A stretch of DNA of 64,000 nt from UBA2227 sp036677505 (GCA_036677505.1 JAVBWK010000010.1:1-64000), one strand, 5' to 3'; positions 24,796 through 34,051 are shown, numbered from the stretch's first letter. Numbers and translations: made by a program. The notes: generated by a model from the sequence alone, not told the origin.

Positions 24796-25941
24796 ATGAA
24801 ATTTATCTATAAATATGACAAACTCATCATCATATCATTGACAATGGCCTTGGGTTTTCTTTTAAGTACGACCAATGTCCTCAATCAACTGATCCCGGAA
24901 CCGACCGTGGGATATGAGTTTAAAGTTGATGGTGATGTGTGGTTTGTGTTGGAAAGCAAAGACGAAATCACCCGGATGTTACAAGTCTATAAGAACAAGT
25001 ATTTGAAAAATATTGATGGTGAAGCACAAATCCGAACGATTAGTTTCGATCAGGAAATTGAAATCAATGAAGTTGAACTGACCGATCAGGTGTTGGCTAC
25101 CGTAAAGGAAGCAGAAGCAATGATCAATGAAAATGATGAAGAAGCATTTTATTACACGGTGGTTTCCGGTGATAACTTCTGGACGATTGCTAAAAACAGC
25201 GGAATCCCTTTGTCCAAATTGATTGAATATAACCCTGAAATGAATCCGGAGCGTATCTGGCCGGGAAATAAAATATTGTTTACGCCGGCAGATCCGAAAC
25301 TTGATGTCACGGTCACATTCCAAAATACCTTATTAGAACCGGTCGAATTTGATACGGAATACATCCAGGATAATTCACTTTATGCTTCGCAACGGGTAAC
25401 GGTCAAAGACGGGATCGAAGGTGAGATGTATGTCACTTACGACATTACGATGGTCAACGGATATCCCAAGGAAGTCGTTGTTCTTAATGAGGAAGTCATT
25501 AAAGAACCTGTAACCCGAGTGGTCAGAGTCGGCACCAAGCGGACGCTTACCCGCACCAGCAAAACGAATTTCGGTGTGGTCGTCGGCCGATTGACCAGTA
25601 CCTTCGGATATCGGAAAGATCCGATTTCAGGGGTACGTAAGTTCCACAATGCGATTGATATATCGGCACCGCGAGGGACGCCGGTCTACGCATATACCAA
25701 TGGGAAAGTCGTTGTTGCCGGCTGGGGGAATATGACCGGAAATTATGTCGTCATCGATCATGGCAGCGGACTGAGAACAAAGTATCTGCACTTATCGAGC
25801 ATTTCGGTCAGTGTCGGTCAAACGGTCAAAGTCGGTCAGAAAATCGGCGGTGTCGGTTCTACCGGATACAGCACCGGTAATCATTTACACTTCGAAGTCA
25901 CGAAAAACGGGGTTGCGGTCAATCCATTACTCTATCTGTAA
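24796..25941 (+). CDS. cell-wall peptidase with LysM, G5 and M23 domains
   Basis: A 381-residue exported murein hydrolase. It has an N-terminal membrane/signal segment (about 9-28), a LysM domain YTVVSGDNFWTIAKNSGIP (about 118-162) for peptidoglycan binding, a G5 domain (about 175-250), and a C-terminal M23 metallopeptidase domain (about 270-380) with zinc ligands in HNAID and HLHFE. It is expected to cleave peptide cross-bridges at the cell surface. The start at 24796 is set by AAGGAG 8 bases upstream. It is followed by a good terminator. Confidence 0.92.
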   Translation: MKFIYKYDKLIIISLTMALGFLLSTTNVLNQLIPEPTVGYEFKVDGDVWFVLESKDEITRMLQVYKNKYLKNIDGEAQIRTISFDQEIEINEVELTDQVLATVKEAEAMINENDEEAFYYTVVSGDNFWTIAKNSGIPLSKLIEYNPEMNPERIWPGNKILFTPADPKLDVTVTFQNTLLEPVEFDTEYIQDNSLYASQRVTVKDGIEGEMYVTYDITMVNGYPKEVVVLNEEVIKEPVTRVVRVGTKRTLTRTSKTNFGVVVGRLTSTFGYRKDPISGVRKFHNAIDISAPRGTPVYAYTNGKVVVAGWGNMTGNYVVIDHGSGLRTKYLHLSSISVSVGQTVKVGQKIGGVGSTGYSTGNHLHFEVTKNGVAVNPLLYL

Positions 25942-25946
25942 TCAGA

Positions 25947-25976
25947 AAGCGGACCATGAATTTGGTTCGCTTTTTT
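25947..25976 (+). terminator. intrinsic terminator of the M23 peptidase gene
   Basis: A 10-bp stem with one G-U pair (25947-25956 with about 25963-25972) followed by six T. Confidence 0.75.
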
Positions 25977-26016
25977 ATGTGAATCAGGCGTATAATGAAG
26001 TTAAGGAGGATTGATC

Positions 26017-26598
26017 ATGGACATACTGTCAATCTTGAATACGTTACAAGATAATAAAGCTGTGAATGAATTGACGAAGTCGGTCGGTGGCAATAGCGAC
26101 CAGGTAAAGAAAGCGGTTGAACTTGGATTGCCTATGCTGATGCAGGCAATGAATAACAATGCCAAAACCCCGCAGGGAGCTGCCGCACTGGCCAAAGCGC
26201 TGGATCAGCACAAAGAGGATCCGGTTGATGATGTCTTGGGATTTTTAAAAGGAGTCGATGTCAATGACGGAAAGAAAATATTAGGACATGTCTTGCAACA
26301 GAAAAACGCTTCCGTACAAAAAAACCTGGCGGCGCAAACCGGAATGTCTTCAAATCAGATAGAAAATCTGCTTTCTCAGCTGGCTCCGGTTTTAATGGGA
26401 GCTTTGGGTAAAGAGAAGAGTCAGAAAGGGGTTGATGCTAACGGTCTGACATCGATGATTCCGATGATCACCGGATTGTTGGGTAAAGGTTCCAATCAGG
26501 ATCTGATGGGCATGGCTACCAAACTGCTCGATGCCGATGGCGACGGTGACATTATGGATGATGTATCGAAATTACTCGGAGGATTCTTTAAGAAATAG
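26017..26598 (+). CDS. DUF937-family protein
   Basis: A 193-residue soluble protein with helical repeats. The stretch GNSDQVKKAVELGLPMLMQAMNNNAKTPQGAAALAKAL (about 26-64) and the later MSSNQIENLLSQLAPVLMGALG (about 109-130) are the repeated helical units of DUF937 (YidB-like). A short acidic DADGDGDIMDD segment near 175-185 resembles a single EF-hand-like loop. AAGGAGG 7 bases before ATG 26017 fixes the start. Function unknown. Confidence 0.85.
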   Translation: MDILSILNTLQDNKAVNELTKSVGGNSDQVKKAVELGLPMLMQAMNNNAKTPQGAAALAKALDQHKEDPVDDVLGFLKGVDVNDGKKILGHVLQQKNASVQKNLAAQTGMSSNQIENLLSQLAPVLMGALGKEKSQKGVDANGLTSMIPMITGLLGKGSNQDLMGMATKLLDADGDGDIMDDVSKLLGGFFKK

Positions 26599-26600
26599 GA

Positions 26601-26628
26601 AAATGGGACTTATAACAGTCCCATTTTT
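26601..26628 (+). terminator. intrinsic terminator of the DUF937 gene
   Basis: A 10-bp stem (26601-26610 with 26617-26626), loop of 6, ending in a T run. Confidence 0.8.
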
Positions 26629-26802
26629 GTATTTTATACCAGAATATTTTATCATAGTCATATCGGTTGAATCTCATATATGAATTGATATACTTAAATC
26701 ATCAATCATAAAATATCATGATATTCAGGTCAAAGATGAATAAGTCGCTTTTATGATGGAATTAAGCCAATAAGTGTTAAGTCAAGAAAGGAGTTTTCCT
26801 AT

Positions 26803-28488
26803 ATGAGAGAATCACTATCCATCGTACTCTCCGGTGAGGCGGGTCAAGGTTTACAAACCATCGAAGAATTCTTAGTAGAAGCTTTGTCAAACGAATACTA
26901 CGTCTTCACTTCCAAAGAAGTCATGTCGCGGGTTCGCGGCGGTAACAACTCCGTTGAAATCCGCGTAGCTTCCTCCCCGGTCTATGCTTTACGCAATCAC
27001 ATCGACTATCTGTTTTTATTAAACAATCATTCCTTCTATCGTCTGGGCAAACGTGTTAACAAAGAAACCGTTGTTTTTGGCGAAGAAGGATTTTTAAGCG
27101 AAGAAGAAAAATCGAAATACGGTGTCGAACTGACCGCTTTCGATCTCACTTCCCTTGCCAAACAAGCCGGAAGCCGACTTTACGCCAACACGGTACTGTT
27201 TGGCTATATTGCCGGAATGCTCGATCTCAGTCAGAATCACGGTCATGACCTGATTGCATCGCGTTTTGAAAGCCGCGGTGAGAAGATCATCCAAGACAAT
27301 ATCAACGCTTTCGATATCGGATATAAGCTGGGCGTTCCGTTTGAAGTCAAGACACCGATCAAAAAACGCACCGATCACACAAAATATGTGATCATGGACG
27401 GAAACAAATCCTTAGGCATCGGTGCTCTGGCCGGAGGCGTCAATTATATCGCTTCCTATCCGATGTCTCCGGGAACCACATTGCTCAGTTATCTCTCATC
27501 CAAAGGCGAAGAGTTTGGGGTGTTGGCTGAACAGGCCGAAGATGAAATCGCTGCTCTCAACATGACCATCGGCGCCTGGTATGCCGGAGCGAGAGGAATC
27601 GTTACGACTTCCGGCGGCGGGTTTGCCCTGATGACCGAAGCCGTTTCACTGGCCGGGATCACCGAAAATCCGGCGGTCATCCATGTGGCCCAACGTCCCG
27701 GACCGGCCACCGGACTGCCGACGCGCACCGAACAAGGCGATCTCAATCTGGTCGTCTATGCCGGTCACGGAGAATTCCCCAGAATCGTATTGGCTCCCGG
27801 AAAACCGGAAGACGGTATTTTACTTGCTCAACAAGCCTTCTGGCTGGCCGATAAGTATCAAGTACCGGTCTTTATCCTCTCCGATCAGTACTGGCTGGAA
27901 TCCATGAGTCAGATGGAACCCTTCGAACTTTCCGACCAATATTTAGAAACCTTTACAGTCACCACCGAAAAAGGATATAAGCGCTATAACTGGGATACGA
28001 CCATTTCCCCGCGCGGAGTCCCTGGGTTTGGGGAAGGCTTTGTCAAAGCTGACAGTGACGAACATGATGAAGAAGGGCAGATCACCGAAGATTTCGATGT
28101 CCGCATCCGCATGCACGAGAAACGTTTGGCAAAACGCGAACTGCTGCTTGAAGATTATATCGAACCCGAATTTTTGGGAAATAAAGACAGTAAGAACTTA
28201 TTGGTCGGATGGGGATCGACGTATGGCGTTCTTAAAGAAGTCGTTGAAACTTCCGGATTGGATGTCGGTTTCCTGTATGTCAAACAACCGTTCCCGCTGC
28301 CTATGCACCTTCAGAAACACTTTGAAGGTAAGAATGTCATCGTTGTTGAAAACAATGCGACCGGACAGTTTGCCAATATCCTGAAACTGGAATTGGATGT
28401 CCGTGTCAACAGTAAGATACTAAAATATAACGGAGAACCCTTCCACATCGAAGAAGTGGAAACCAAAGTCAAGGAGGTGCTGAAATGA
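26803..28488 (+). CDS. korA: 2-oxoacid:ferredoxin oxidoreductase, fused gamma-alpha subunit
   Basis: A 561-residue subunit that, with the next gene, decarboxylates a 2-oxoacid to an acyl-CoA and reduces ferredoxin. Residues about 1-180 are the gamma domain (GEAGQGLQTIEEFL near 10-23) and residues about 195-560 the alpha domain (pyrimidine-binding; YPMSPGTTLLSYL near 221-233, GARGIVTTSGGGFALMTEA near 260-278). The fused layout is that of KorA-type 2-oxoglutarate or broad 2-oxoacid enzymes. AAGGAG precedes the start. The stop overlaps the korB ATG by 4 bases. No ferredoxin delta subunit is encoded nearby. Confidence 0.93.
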   Translation: MRESLSIVLSGEAGQGLQTIEEFLVEALSNEYYVFTSKEVMSRVRGGNNSVEIRVASSPVYALRNHIDYLFLLNNHSFYRLGKRVNKETVVFGEEGFLSEEEKSKYGVELTAFDLTSLAKQAGSRLYANTVLFGYIAGMLDLSQNHGHDLIASRFESRGEKIIQDNINAFDIGYKLGVPFEVKTPIKKRTDHTKYVIMDGNKSLGIGALAGGVNYIASYPMSPGTTLLSYLSSKGEEFGVLAEQAEDEIAALNMTIGAWYAGARGIVTTSGGGFALMTEAVSLAGITENPAVIHVAQRPGPATGLPTRTEQGDLNLVVYAGHGEFPRIVLAPGKPEDGILLAQQAFWLADKYQVPVFILSDQYWLESMSQMEPFELSDQYLETFTVTTEKGYKRYNWDTTISPRGVPGFGEGFVKADSDEHDEEGQITEDFDVRIRMHEKRLAKRELLLEDYIEPEFLGNKDSKNLLVGWGSTYGVLKEVVETSGLDVGFLYVKQPFPLPMHLQKHFEGKNVIVVENNATGQFANILKLELDVRVNSKILKYNGEPFHIEEVETKVKEVLK

Positions 28489-29333
28489 GTAAATTCGAAT
28501 TCGATCGCGAACTCGATATCGCGTGGTGCCCGGGGTGCGGTAACTTCCCCTTGCGCAACGGTTTGATCAAGGCTCTGAAAGAACTGGATTTGGATCCGAC
28601 CCAAGTCGTCTTCTCATCCGGTATCGGCCAGGCAGCAAAAATGCCTCAATACATCGATGCCAACTATTTTAACGGCTTGCACGGCCGTGGATTAAGCGTT
28701 GCACAGGCCGTTCAGTCGGTCAACCCGAAACTCACCGTGATTGCCGAGGGCGGTGACGGGGATATGTACGGAGAGGGTGGTAACCATCTGTTGCATAACA
28801 TCCGTCGTAATCCCAACCTTGCCCACATCGTTCATAACAACATGATTTACGGTCTGACCAAAGGTCAGGCATCCCCAACCTCGCAAAAGGGCATGGAAAC
28901 CAACGTTCAGGTCAGCGGTGTATATAATGAACCGCTCAATCCGATCGCCTTGGCCCTTGCGTTGGGAGCAACATTCGTTGCCCGTGCCTTTACCGGTGAT
29001 ACGGAGCGTACTAAGGAAATCATCAAAGCAGCGATCCAACACGAAGGATATGCACTGGTCGATATTTTCCATCCGTGTCCGACCTTCAATAAGATCAACA
29101 CGTTCTCCTGGTATAAAAACAATACCTACTGGCTCGATGAGAGTCATGATCCTTCTGATTTTAAAAAAGCCATGGATCTGGCATTGAGTGAAGATAAGTA
29201 TGCCCTGGGCATCCTGTACAAGAAAGAGGGTCAGCCGACCTTCGATCAGGCACATCCGGTGTATAAGGATGATAAAACACCGATCATCTTGCGAAAGCGA
29301 GATATCAAGCAAGTTCAAAAACTGATGCGTTAA
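28485..29333 (+). CDS. korB: 2-oxoacid:ferredoxin oxidoreductase beta subunit
   Basis: A 282-residue ThDP-binding subunit. WCPGCGNFPLRNGL near residues 11-24 carries the iron-sulfur/ThDP region cysteines, and the ThDP/Mg motif GDGDMYGEGGNHL lies near 87-99 with NNMIYGLTKGQASPTS near 118-133. It overlaps korA by 4 bases and is followed by an intrinsic terminator, so the pair forms a two-gene operon. Substrate could be 2-oxoglutarate, pyruvate or branched-chain oxoacids. Confidence 0.93.
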   Translation: MSKFEFDRELDIAWCPGCGNFPLRNGLIKALKELDLDPTQVVFSSGIGQAAKMPQYIDANYFNGLHGRGLSVAQAVQSVNPKLTVIAEGGDGDMYGEGGNHLLHNIRRNPNLAHIVHNNMIYGLTKGQASPTSQKGMETNVQVSGVYNEPLNPIALALALGATFVARAFTGDTERTKEIIKAAIQHEGYALVDIFHPCPTFNKINTFSWYKNNTYWLDESHDPSDFKKAMDLALSEDKYALGILYKKEGQPTFDQAHPVYKDDKTPIILRKRDIKQVQKLMR

Positions 29334-29336
29334 GCG

Positions 29337-29360
29337 AAAGCCGTAGACATACGGCTTTTT
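29337..29360 (+). terminator. intrinsic terminator of korAB
   Basis: Stem 29338-29345 with 29350-29357, loop GACA, followed by a T run. Confidence 0.8.
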
Positions 29361-29364
29361 CCAT

Positions 29365-29415
29365 CACGATTATTCGTGTAAGAAACTGGTCTTTGAGACG
29401 AAAGTACGATATAAT
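29365..29415 (+). promoter_or_regulatory. palindrome and promoter zone of the sugar-isomerase trio
   Basis: CACGA-TTAT-TCGTG (29365-29378) is a perfect 5-bp inverted repeat, and a consensus -10 TATAAT lies at 29410-29415 about 50 bases before the cupin isomerase gene. The -35 (TGGTCT, 29387-29392, 17 bp away) is weak, which suggests activation or a regulator bound at the palindrome. Confidence 0.4.
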
Positions 29416-29465
29416 AATGATAGAATTTGCAAATATATGCAGTATTTTGTTAGAAAGAGGAGTGT

Positions 29466-30239
29466 ATGATCAACAACGGAATGAACCTGACCTTTGACCT
29501 TGAAACCATGGAGCTCAATTACCCAGAAGGTACCTTTGGTCCGGTGACTGAAAAACGCCTACTTGACGATGTCCGCACAACCCTGCGCGATCCCAGTGCC
29601 CAAGGACCGGACATCCTCTACAGCATTGCCATGGATGTCGGTTGTGAGCAAGACAGAGAGACACTGCTCAGACACAACCTGCTCTACGGAGCCTGTCTGT
29701 ACAACCAAGGTCAGGTCGGAGAAGAACCGGTCCGATCGCAAGGACATATTCACTTCCAATCCCCATCCTGTGATTGTTCCACCGGCGAACTTTATGAAAT
29801 CTGGCATGGCAAAGCGATCGTTTTTATGCAAGAGCGTGCAACCGATCATCCGGGAAGGGTGTTTGCGGTTGAAGGTAAAGAGGGCGATGTCATCCTGGTA
29901 CCCCCGGGATGGGCCCATTACACAGTCAATGCCAACATCAATGAACCTATGGCTTTCGGGGCATGGTGTGTGCGAGACTACGGCTTCGATTATGAAGATG
30001 TACGAAAACACCGTGGACTGGCCTACTATCCGATCGTCAAAGACGAAAAGATTGAATTTGTAGCCAATCCCGAGTATCACCCCGTCGAGTTGATCCGGAA
30101 ACCTCCGCGTAAATACACGGAGTTTCATCTGGACTACTCAAAACCGCTGTACCAACAGTTGAGGGATGACCCCTCGCGTTTCGACTTTATCCCTAAACCG
30201 TATACTGTAACAGAACTTTGGGAAAACTTTATCCCCTAG
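29466..30239 (+). CDS. cupin-type glucose-6-phosphate isomerase family protein
   Basis: A 257-residue protein of the archaeal-type (cupin) glucose-6-phosphate isomerase family. Metal-binding residues of the cupin are visible: QGHIHF near 96 (two His), GELYEIWHG near 109 (Glu) and PPGWAHYTV near 145 (His), matching the iron/zinc site of the Pyrococcus enzyme. It is longer than the archaeal enzymes (about 190) because of extra N- and C-terminal parts. It would convert glucose-6-phosphate to fructose-6-phosphate, or act on a related sugar phosphate. It heads a three-gene operon with a second cupin isomerase and a mannose-6-phosphate isomerase. Confidence 0.88.
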   Translation: MINNGMNLTFDLETMELNYPEGTFGPVTEKRLLDDVRTTLRDPSAQGPDILYSIAMDVGCEQDRETLLRHNLLYGACLYNQGQVGEEPVRSQGHIHFQSPSCDCSTGELYEIWHGKAIVFMQERATDHPGRVFAVEGKEGDVILVPPGWAHYTVNANINEPMAFGAWCVRDYGFDYEDVRKHRGLAYYPIVKDEKIEFVANPEYHPVELIRKPPRKYTEFHLDYSKPLYQQLRDDPSRFDFIPKPYTVTELWENFIP

Positions 30240-30248
30240 GAGGCCATC

Positions 30249-30785
30249 ATGGAAATTCGCAAACCCAAAAATATCCACGCCTATCTTACCGGCGTTATCG
30301 AAGGTGAAAACGTCAGTCACTACGTCAAACCGTACAAAGATGTCATGAAAATCTATAAAAATGTTGATGAAAATATTGCGCCGGAAACGATTATGTACGA
30401 AGTGTATTCCCTGTTTGATGATGCCGATAAATATCTGTTATGGGGGCTGACGATCATGCATCCCATTACCGTTGCCCAAGAATGCAACATGACCCGCGGA
30501 CACTTTCATGCGGACAAATCACAACCTGAAATCTACTTCGGATTAGCCGGAAGAGGATTGCTGATGTATATGCGCGATGATGAGATTTTCGCGGAGGAAG
30601 TGTACGAAGGCTCGATCCATTATATCGACGGCACCTATGCCCACCGGTTGATCAATACCGGAAGCACAGACTTTAAAGTGGGTGCCTGCTGGCCGAAACT
30701 GGCCGGACATGATTATAAGGCCATTGAAGAAAAACCATTTGATGTGCGTGTCTATAAGAAAGATGGTAAAATTATCTTAGAATGA
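30249..30785 (+). CDS. second cupin-type glucose-6-phosphate isomerase family protein
   Basis: A 178-residue protein of the same cupin isomerase family as the preceding gene but close to the archaeal length. TRGHFHADKSQPEIYFGL (about 80-97) holds two metal His and Glu, and GTYAHRLIN near 131 the third His. TAGGAGG lies between the two genes and serves as ribosome site. Two adjacent paralogues suggest either a hetero-oligomer or different sugar phosphates. Confidence 0.88.
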   Translation: MEIRKPKNIHAYLTGVIEGENVSHYVKPYKDVMKIYKNVDENIAPETIMYEVYSLFDDADKYLLWGLTIMHPITVAQECNMTRGHFHADKSQPEIYFGLAGRGLLMYMRDDEIFAEEVYEGSIHYIDGTYAHRLINTGSTDFKVGACWPKLAGHDYKAIEEKPFDVRVYKKDGKIILE

Positions 30786-30800
30786 TGTGGAGGATCGGAT

Positions 30801-31751
30801 ATGCAAACATGGTTTAAACTTAAACCGACATTTAAAGAAATGCTTTGGGGAGGAAGCCGTCTGAAAAGTGAATTCGGCTATGACATTCCCAGTGATCAGA
30901 CCGGTGAAGCCTGGATCATCAGTGCCCATCCCCACGGCGAGTCCGTCGTGGAAAACGGCGATGCCGCCGGAGTCCCGCTAAGTCAGCTGTATAAAATGAT
31001 CCGACCGTATTTCGGTCCGGGGAAAAACGACGAGTTTCCGATCATGGTCAAAATTATCGATGCAAACAAAGACTTAAGCGTTCAAGTCCACCCGGATGAT
31101 GATTATGCCCGCAAAGTCGAGGATTCATTGGGAAAATCAGAAAGCTGGTATGTGCTGGACTGTGCACCGGATACCCGGATGGTCATGGGACATCATGCCC
31201 GCAACAGCGAAGAGTTCAATGCCCACTTGTTATCGGGCAATTATGATACGCTTTTCCGCAACCTGACGGTGAACAAAGGTGATTGTTTTGATGTATCCGC
31301 AGGAACGATCCATGCGATATGCGAAGGAACCCTGGTCTACGAAGCCCAGGAAAATTCCAATGTGACCTATCGGGTATACGATTATGACCGGACAGATGCC
31401 AAAGGAAACAAACGGGAATTACATATCCGAAAAGCCATGGAAGTCACCAAATCTCCGTGCAAGCCGGATCCGGTCAGAAGTGAACCGATCATCCGCGGGA
31501 ATAACCGTGTAACCTTTTTGGTTGAAAACGAGTATTTCCAAATGCGAAAGTATGAAATTTATGATGAGCTGACTCTAGAGCTTGGCGAAGTGTTTATGAT
31601 CATCAGTGTGATCGATGGAGAAGGCCATATCAATCAGAACAAGGTTAACAAAGGTGATAACTTTATTGCTTTGCCCAACGAAAAAGAACTGACAGTCAAA
31701 GGGAATGTCACATGTCTGATCGTTGAGCCCAAAGCTGAGAAAATGATGTGA
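30801..31751 (+). CDS. manA: class I mannose-6-phosphate isomerase
   Basis: A 316-residue zinc-dependent isomerase of mannose-6-phosphate and fructose-6-phosphate. MLWGGSRLKSEFG near residue 14 opens the fold, QVHPDDDYA near 94 supplies the zinc Gln and His, and GTIHAICEGTLVYEAQENSNVTYRVYDYDR (Gly near 168) the second His, Glu and active-site segment. Length and motifs match the short Firmicute ManA. It is the third gene of the isomerase trio and the most canonical of the five homologues here, so the likely housekeeping enzyme. A terminator follows. Confidence 0.93.
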   Translation: MQTWFKLKPTFKEMLWGGSRLKSEFGYDIPSDQTGEAWIISAHPHGESVVENGDAAGVPLSQLYKMIRPYFGPGKNDEFPIMVKIIDANKDLSVQVHPDDDYARKVEDSLGKSESWYVLDCAPDTRMVMGHHARNSEEFNAHLLSGNYDTLFRNLTVNKGDCFDVSAGTIHAICEGTLVYEAQENSNVTYRVYDYDRTDAKGNKRELHIRKAMEVTKSPCKPDPVRSEPIIRGNNRVTFLVENEYFQMRKYEIYDELTLELGEVFMIISVIDGEGHINQNKVNKGDNFIALPNEKELTVKGNVTCLIVEPKAEKMM

Positions 31752-31754
31752 TTC

Positions 31755-31776
31755 GAGCGGATATCCGCTCTTTTTT
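31755..31776 (+). terminator. intrinsic terminator of the isomerase trio
   Basis: A perfect 16-bp palindrome (31755-31770) followed by six T. Confidence 0.85.
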
Positions 31777-31816
31777 AATGAATTCATTGTAAAATGAATG
31801 ATAGGAGGCAGTAATC

Positions 31817-32345
31817 ATGAAAATCAAATGTACGTTAGCCATCAGTCTGGACGGATATATTGCTGATGAATCCGGCGGATATGACTGGATCATCGGGGAT
31901 GGCGATCATTCAAATGATACGACGAAGAAATGGGATTTCGATGCTTTTATGAAAGACATCGACATTGTCGTCATGGGCAGAAACTGCTATGACCTGGACA
32001 TGCATAAGCAATTTGCGAAACAAAAGGTCGTAGTGATCACATCGCGAGCGATTGATGATGACCGCATCACCGTACTGTCAGATGATATTATTTCTTCATT
32101 GCTCGAGATGAAAAAAGATAAGAACATATTTTATTTTCGGCGGCGGGCAGATCGTATCGATGCTTCGGGAAATCATAGATGAATATGCCATCGGCATCAT
32201 CCCGGTCATCTTAGGAAAAGGCATTCCGCTGTTTCATCCGTCCGACAATCGTGTTAAACTGAAACTTGAAGAAATCATGTGCGATGAAGGAATCGTCGTA
32301 CTTACCTATTCAAGAAATGGGGAATACCATGGAAATCAAACTTGA
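31817..32345 (+). pseudogene. DHFR/RibD C-domain-like reductase, frameshifted
   Basis: The N-terminal 105 codons match the YyaP/YwjB-type dihydrofolate-reductase-like family (LAISLDGYIADESGGYDWI near residues 7-25, VVMGRNCYD near 51). The reading frame then shifts at a run of four T at 32134-32137. The expected continuation, with GGGQIVSML and IPVILGKGIPLF, sits in another frame from about 32138 to 32345. Removing one T restores a single protein of about 175 residues. Either the gene is newly inactivated or the extra T is a sequencing error. GGAGG precedes the ATG. Confidence 0.8.
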
Positions 32346-32862
32346 AATTACCCGTCAAAGCATCCTGGACTGTGCGGCAGATGCCATCGTCAACGCGGCC
32401 AACGAAGATCTGATGCGCGGCGGCGGCGTTTGCGGTGTGATTCACAAAGCCGCAGGTGTTCAGCTGGACGAAGAGCTTTTTACCTTTGGCGGATGCAAAC
32501 CCGGAGAAGCCGTGGTCACCCAAGGATATAAAACCGGATTTGCTCACATCATCCATACCGTAGCGCCCCGCTGGTATCAAAACCCGCCAAATAAAGAAGT
32601 TCTTTTATTTAACTGCTATATCAACAGCCTGAAACTGGCCGATGCTCTGGGCATCGTGACCCTTGCTTTTCCGGCTTTGGGCATGGGCATCTTCCAAGTA
32701 CCTTTGGGCATTGGCAGTAAAACCGCTTTAATGGCGGTCAATCAGTATCAGAAAGTAAATAAGAATATCCGAAAAGTCATCTTTGCACTCCCCGATGAAA
32801 TCATCTACCGTGAGTTCGATCGGATGCTGGATGAAGATAAAGAATACATTCGTTTCAATTAG
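32329..32862 (+). CDS. macrodomain protein
   Basis: A 177-residue stand-alone macrodomain of the YmdB/O-acetyl-ADP-ribose deacetylase type. DAIVNAANEDLMRGGGVCGVIHKAAG (Asp near 18) is the ADP-ribose binding and catalytic stretch, GEAVVTQGY near 59 and FPALGMGIFQVPLGI near 119-133 the other binding loops. It may hydrolyse ADP-ribose adducts. The start overlaps the end of the frameshifted DHFR-like gene by 17 bases with GGGGA as ribosome site; in the intact form the two would be coupled. Confidence 0.93.
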   Translation: MEIKLEITRQSILDCAADAIVNAANEDLMRGGGVCGVIHKAAGVQLDEELFTFGGCKPGEAVVTQGYKTGFAHIIHTVAPRWYQNPPNKEVLLFNCYINSLKLADALGIVTLAFPALGMGIFQVPLGIGSKTALMAVNQYQKVNKNIRKVIFALPDEIIYREFDRMLDEDKEYIRFN

Positions 32863-32871
32863 GAGAAAAAT

Positions 32872-34050
32872 ATGAACTTCCATAAAATCAACGACCGTAA
32901 AAACACGCATTCCATCAAATGGGACGGACATGCCAAAATGAACATTCCCGAAGACTGCCTGCCCATGTGGGTGGCGGATATGGACTTTCAGACCGCACCG
33001 GAAATCATTGGCGCACTGACCGCACTCGCGCAACGCGGGATTTACGGATATTCTTTTGAAAACGATGAATACTTTCAGTCGGTGATCGGCTGGATGAAAC
33101 GCCGCCATCAATGGATCATCGATAAATCTTGGATAAGCACAACTCCTGGCGTGGTATCAGCCATTCATGCCTGCCTGATGGCCTTTACCCAACAAGGGGA
33201 TGCGGTTATGATTCAAAAACCAGTCTACCATCCGTTTTCCAATTCGATCAACCGGCTTAACCGAAAACTTGTCAATAATGCCTTGGTTGAAAAGGACGGT
33301 CAGTATATCATTGATTTCGACGATTTCGAAAGGCAGATCATCGATCATCAGGTGAAAATGTTCATACTTTGCTCACCGCACAATCCGGTGGGGAGGGTTT
33401 GGACCGTTGACGAACTGACGCGCATGGCCGATCTATGCATCAAACACGGTGTATTGATCGTTTCTGATGAAATCCATATGGACTTCATATATAAGCCGTA
33501 TGTCCATCATGTTCTTGCCGGACTGAAAGAGCATTACAAAGATCATGTCATCACCCTGACCGCTCCCAGTAAAACCTTCAATCTGGCCGGACTGAAACTG
33601 TCCAATACGGTCATTGCCAATGCAAATCTCAAAAGAAAATTTGATTCGGTCTATGATGATTTATCCGTACATGCCGGACACACCTTTGGTTTGGTGGCTA
33701 CACAAGCCGCCTATGAACATGGAGATCGCTATGTCGATGAAATGATCGATTATCTTTATGAGAATCTTATGCTGATACATTCGTTTTTTGAGCAGCACTG
33801 TCCAAAGATTAAAATCATTCAACCCCAAGGTCTGTACTTGGTGTGGGTGGACTTCCGTAATCTGGGATTAAATCAGCGCGAACTGAAAGAATTTCTGCTG
33901 AAAAAGGCCAAGCTTTGGCTCAATGACGGCATGATCTTCGGAAAAGAAGGGGAAGGATTTCAGCGGATCAACATCGCAACGCCCCGGGCGAACATTGAAA
34001 AAGCACTGAACCAGCTGCTCAGTGCCCTCGAAGAAGAAAATCTGTGCTAA
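32872..34050 (+). CDS. PatB/MalY-type pyridoxal-phosphate aminotransferase (C-S lyase)
   Basis: A 392-residue fold-type I PLP enzyme. CLPMWVADMDF near residues 24-34 is the hallmark of PatB/MalY cystathionine beta-lyases. SPHNPVGRVW near 168, SDEIHMDF near 199 and the PLP lysine in APSKTFNLAGLK near 228 are present. It probably cleaves cystathionine or cysteine conjugates to pyruvate, ammonia and a thiol. AGGAG precedes the start, 9 bases after the macrodomain gene. Confidence 0.93.
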   Translation: MNFHKINDRKNTHSIKWDGHAKMNIPEDCLPMWVADMDFQTAPEIIGALTALAQRGIYGYSFENDEYFQSVIGWMKRRHQWIIDKSWISTTPGVVSAIHACLMAFTQQGDAVMIQKPVYHPFSNSINRLNRKLVNNALVEKDGQYIIDFDDFERQIIDHQVKMFILCSPHNPVGRVWTVDELTRMADLCIKHGVLIVSDEIHMDFIYKPYVHHVLAGLKEHYKDHVITLTAPSKTFNLAGLKLSNTVIANANLKRKFDSVYDDLSVHAGHTFGLVATQAAYEHGDRYVDEMIDYLYENLMLIHSFFEQHCPKIKIIQPQGLYLVWVDFRNLGLNQRELKEFLLKKAKLWLNDGMIFGKEGEGFQRINIATPRANIEKALNQLLSALEEENLC

Positions 34051-34051
34051 A

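Noticed and set aside
28692..29318. 208-codon open frame on the minus strand
   Set aside because: Antisense to korB, whose motifs are unambiguous; no ribosome site or family resemblance.
29559..30128. Overlapping open frames on both strands inside the first cupin isomerase gene
   Set aside because: The cupin frame has conserved metal residues in the proper order; the others have none.
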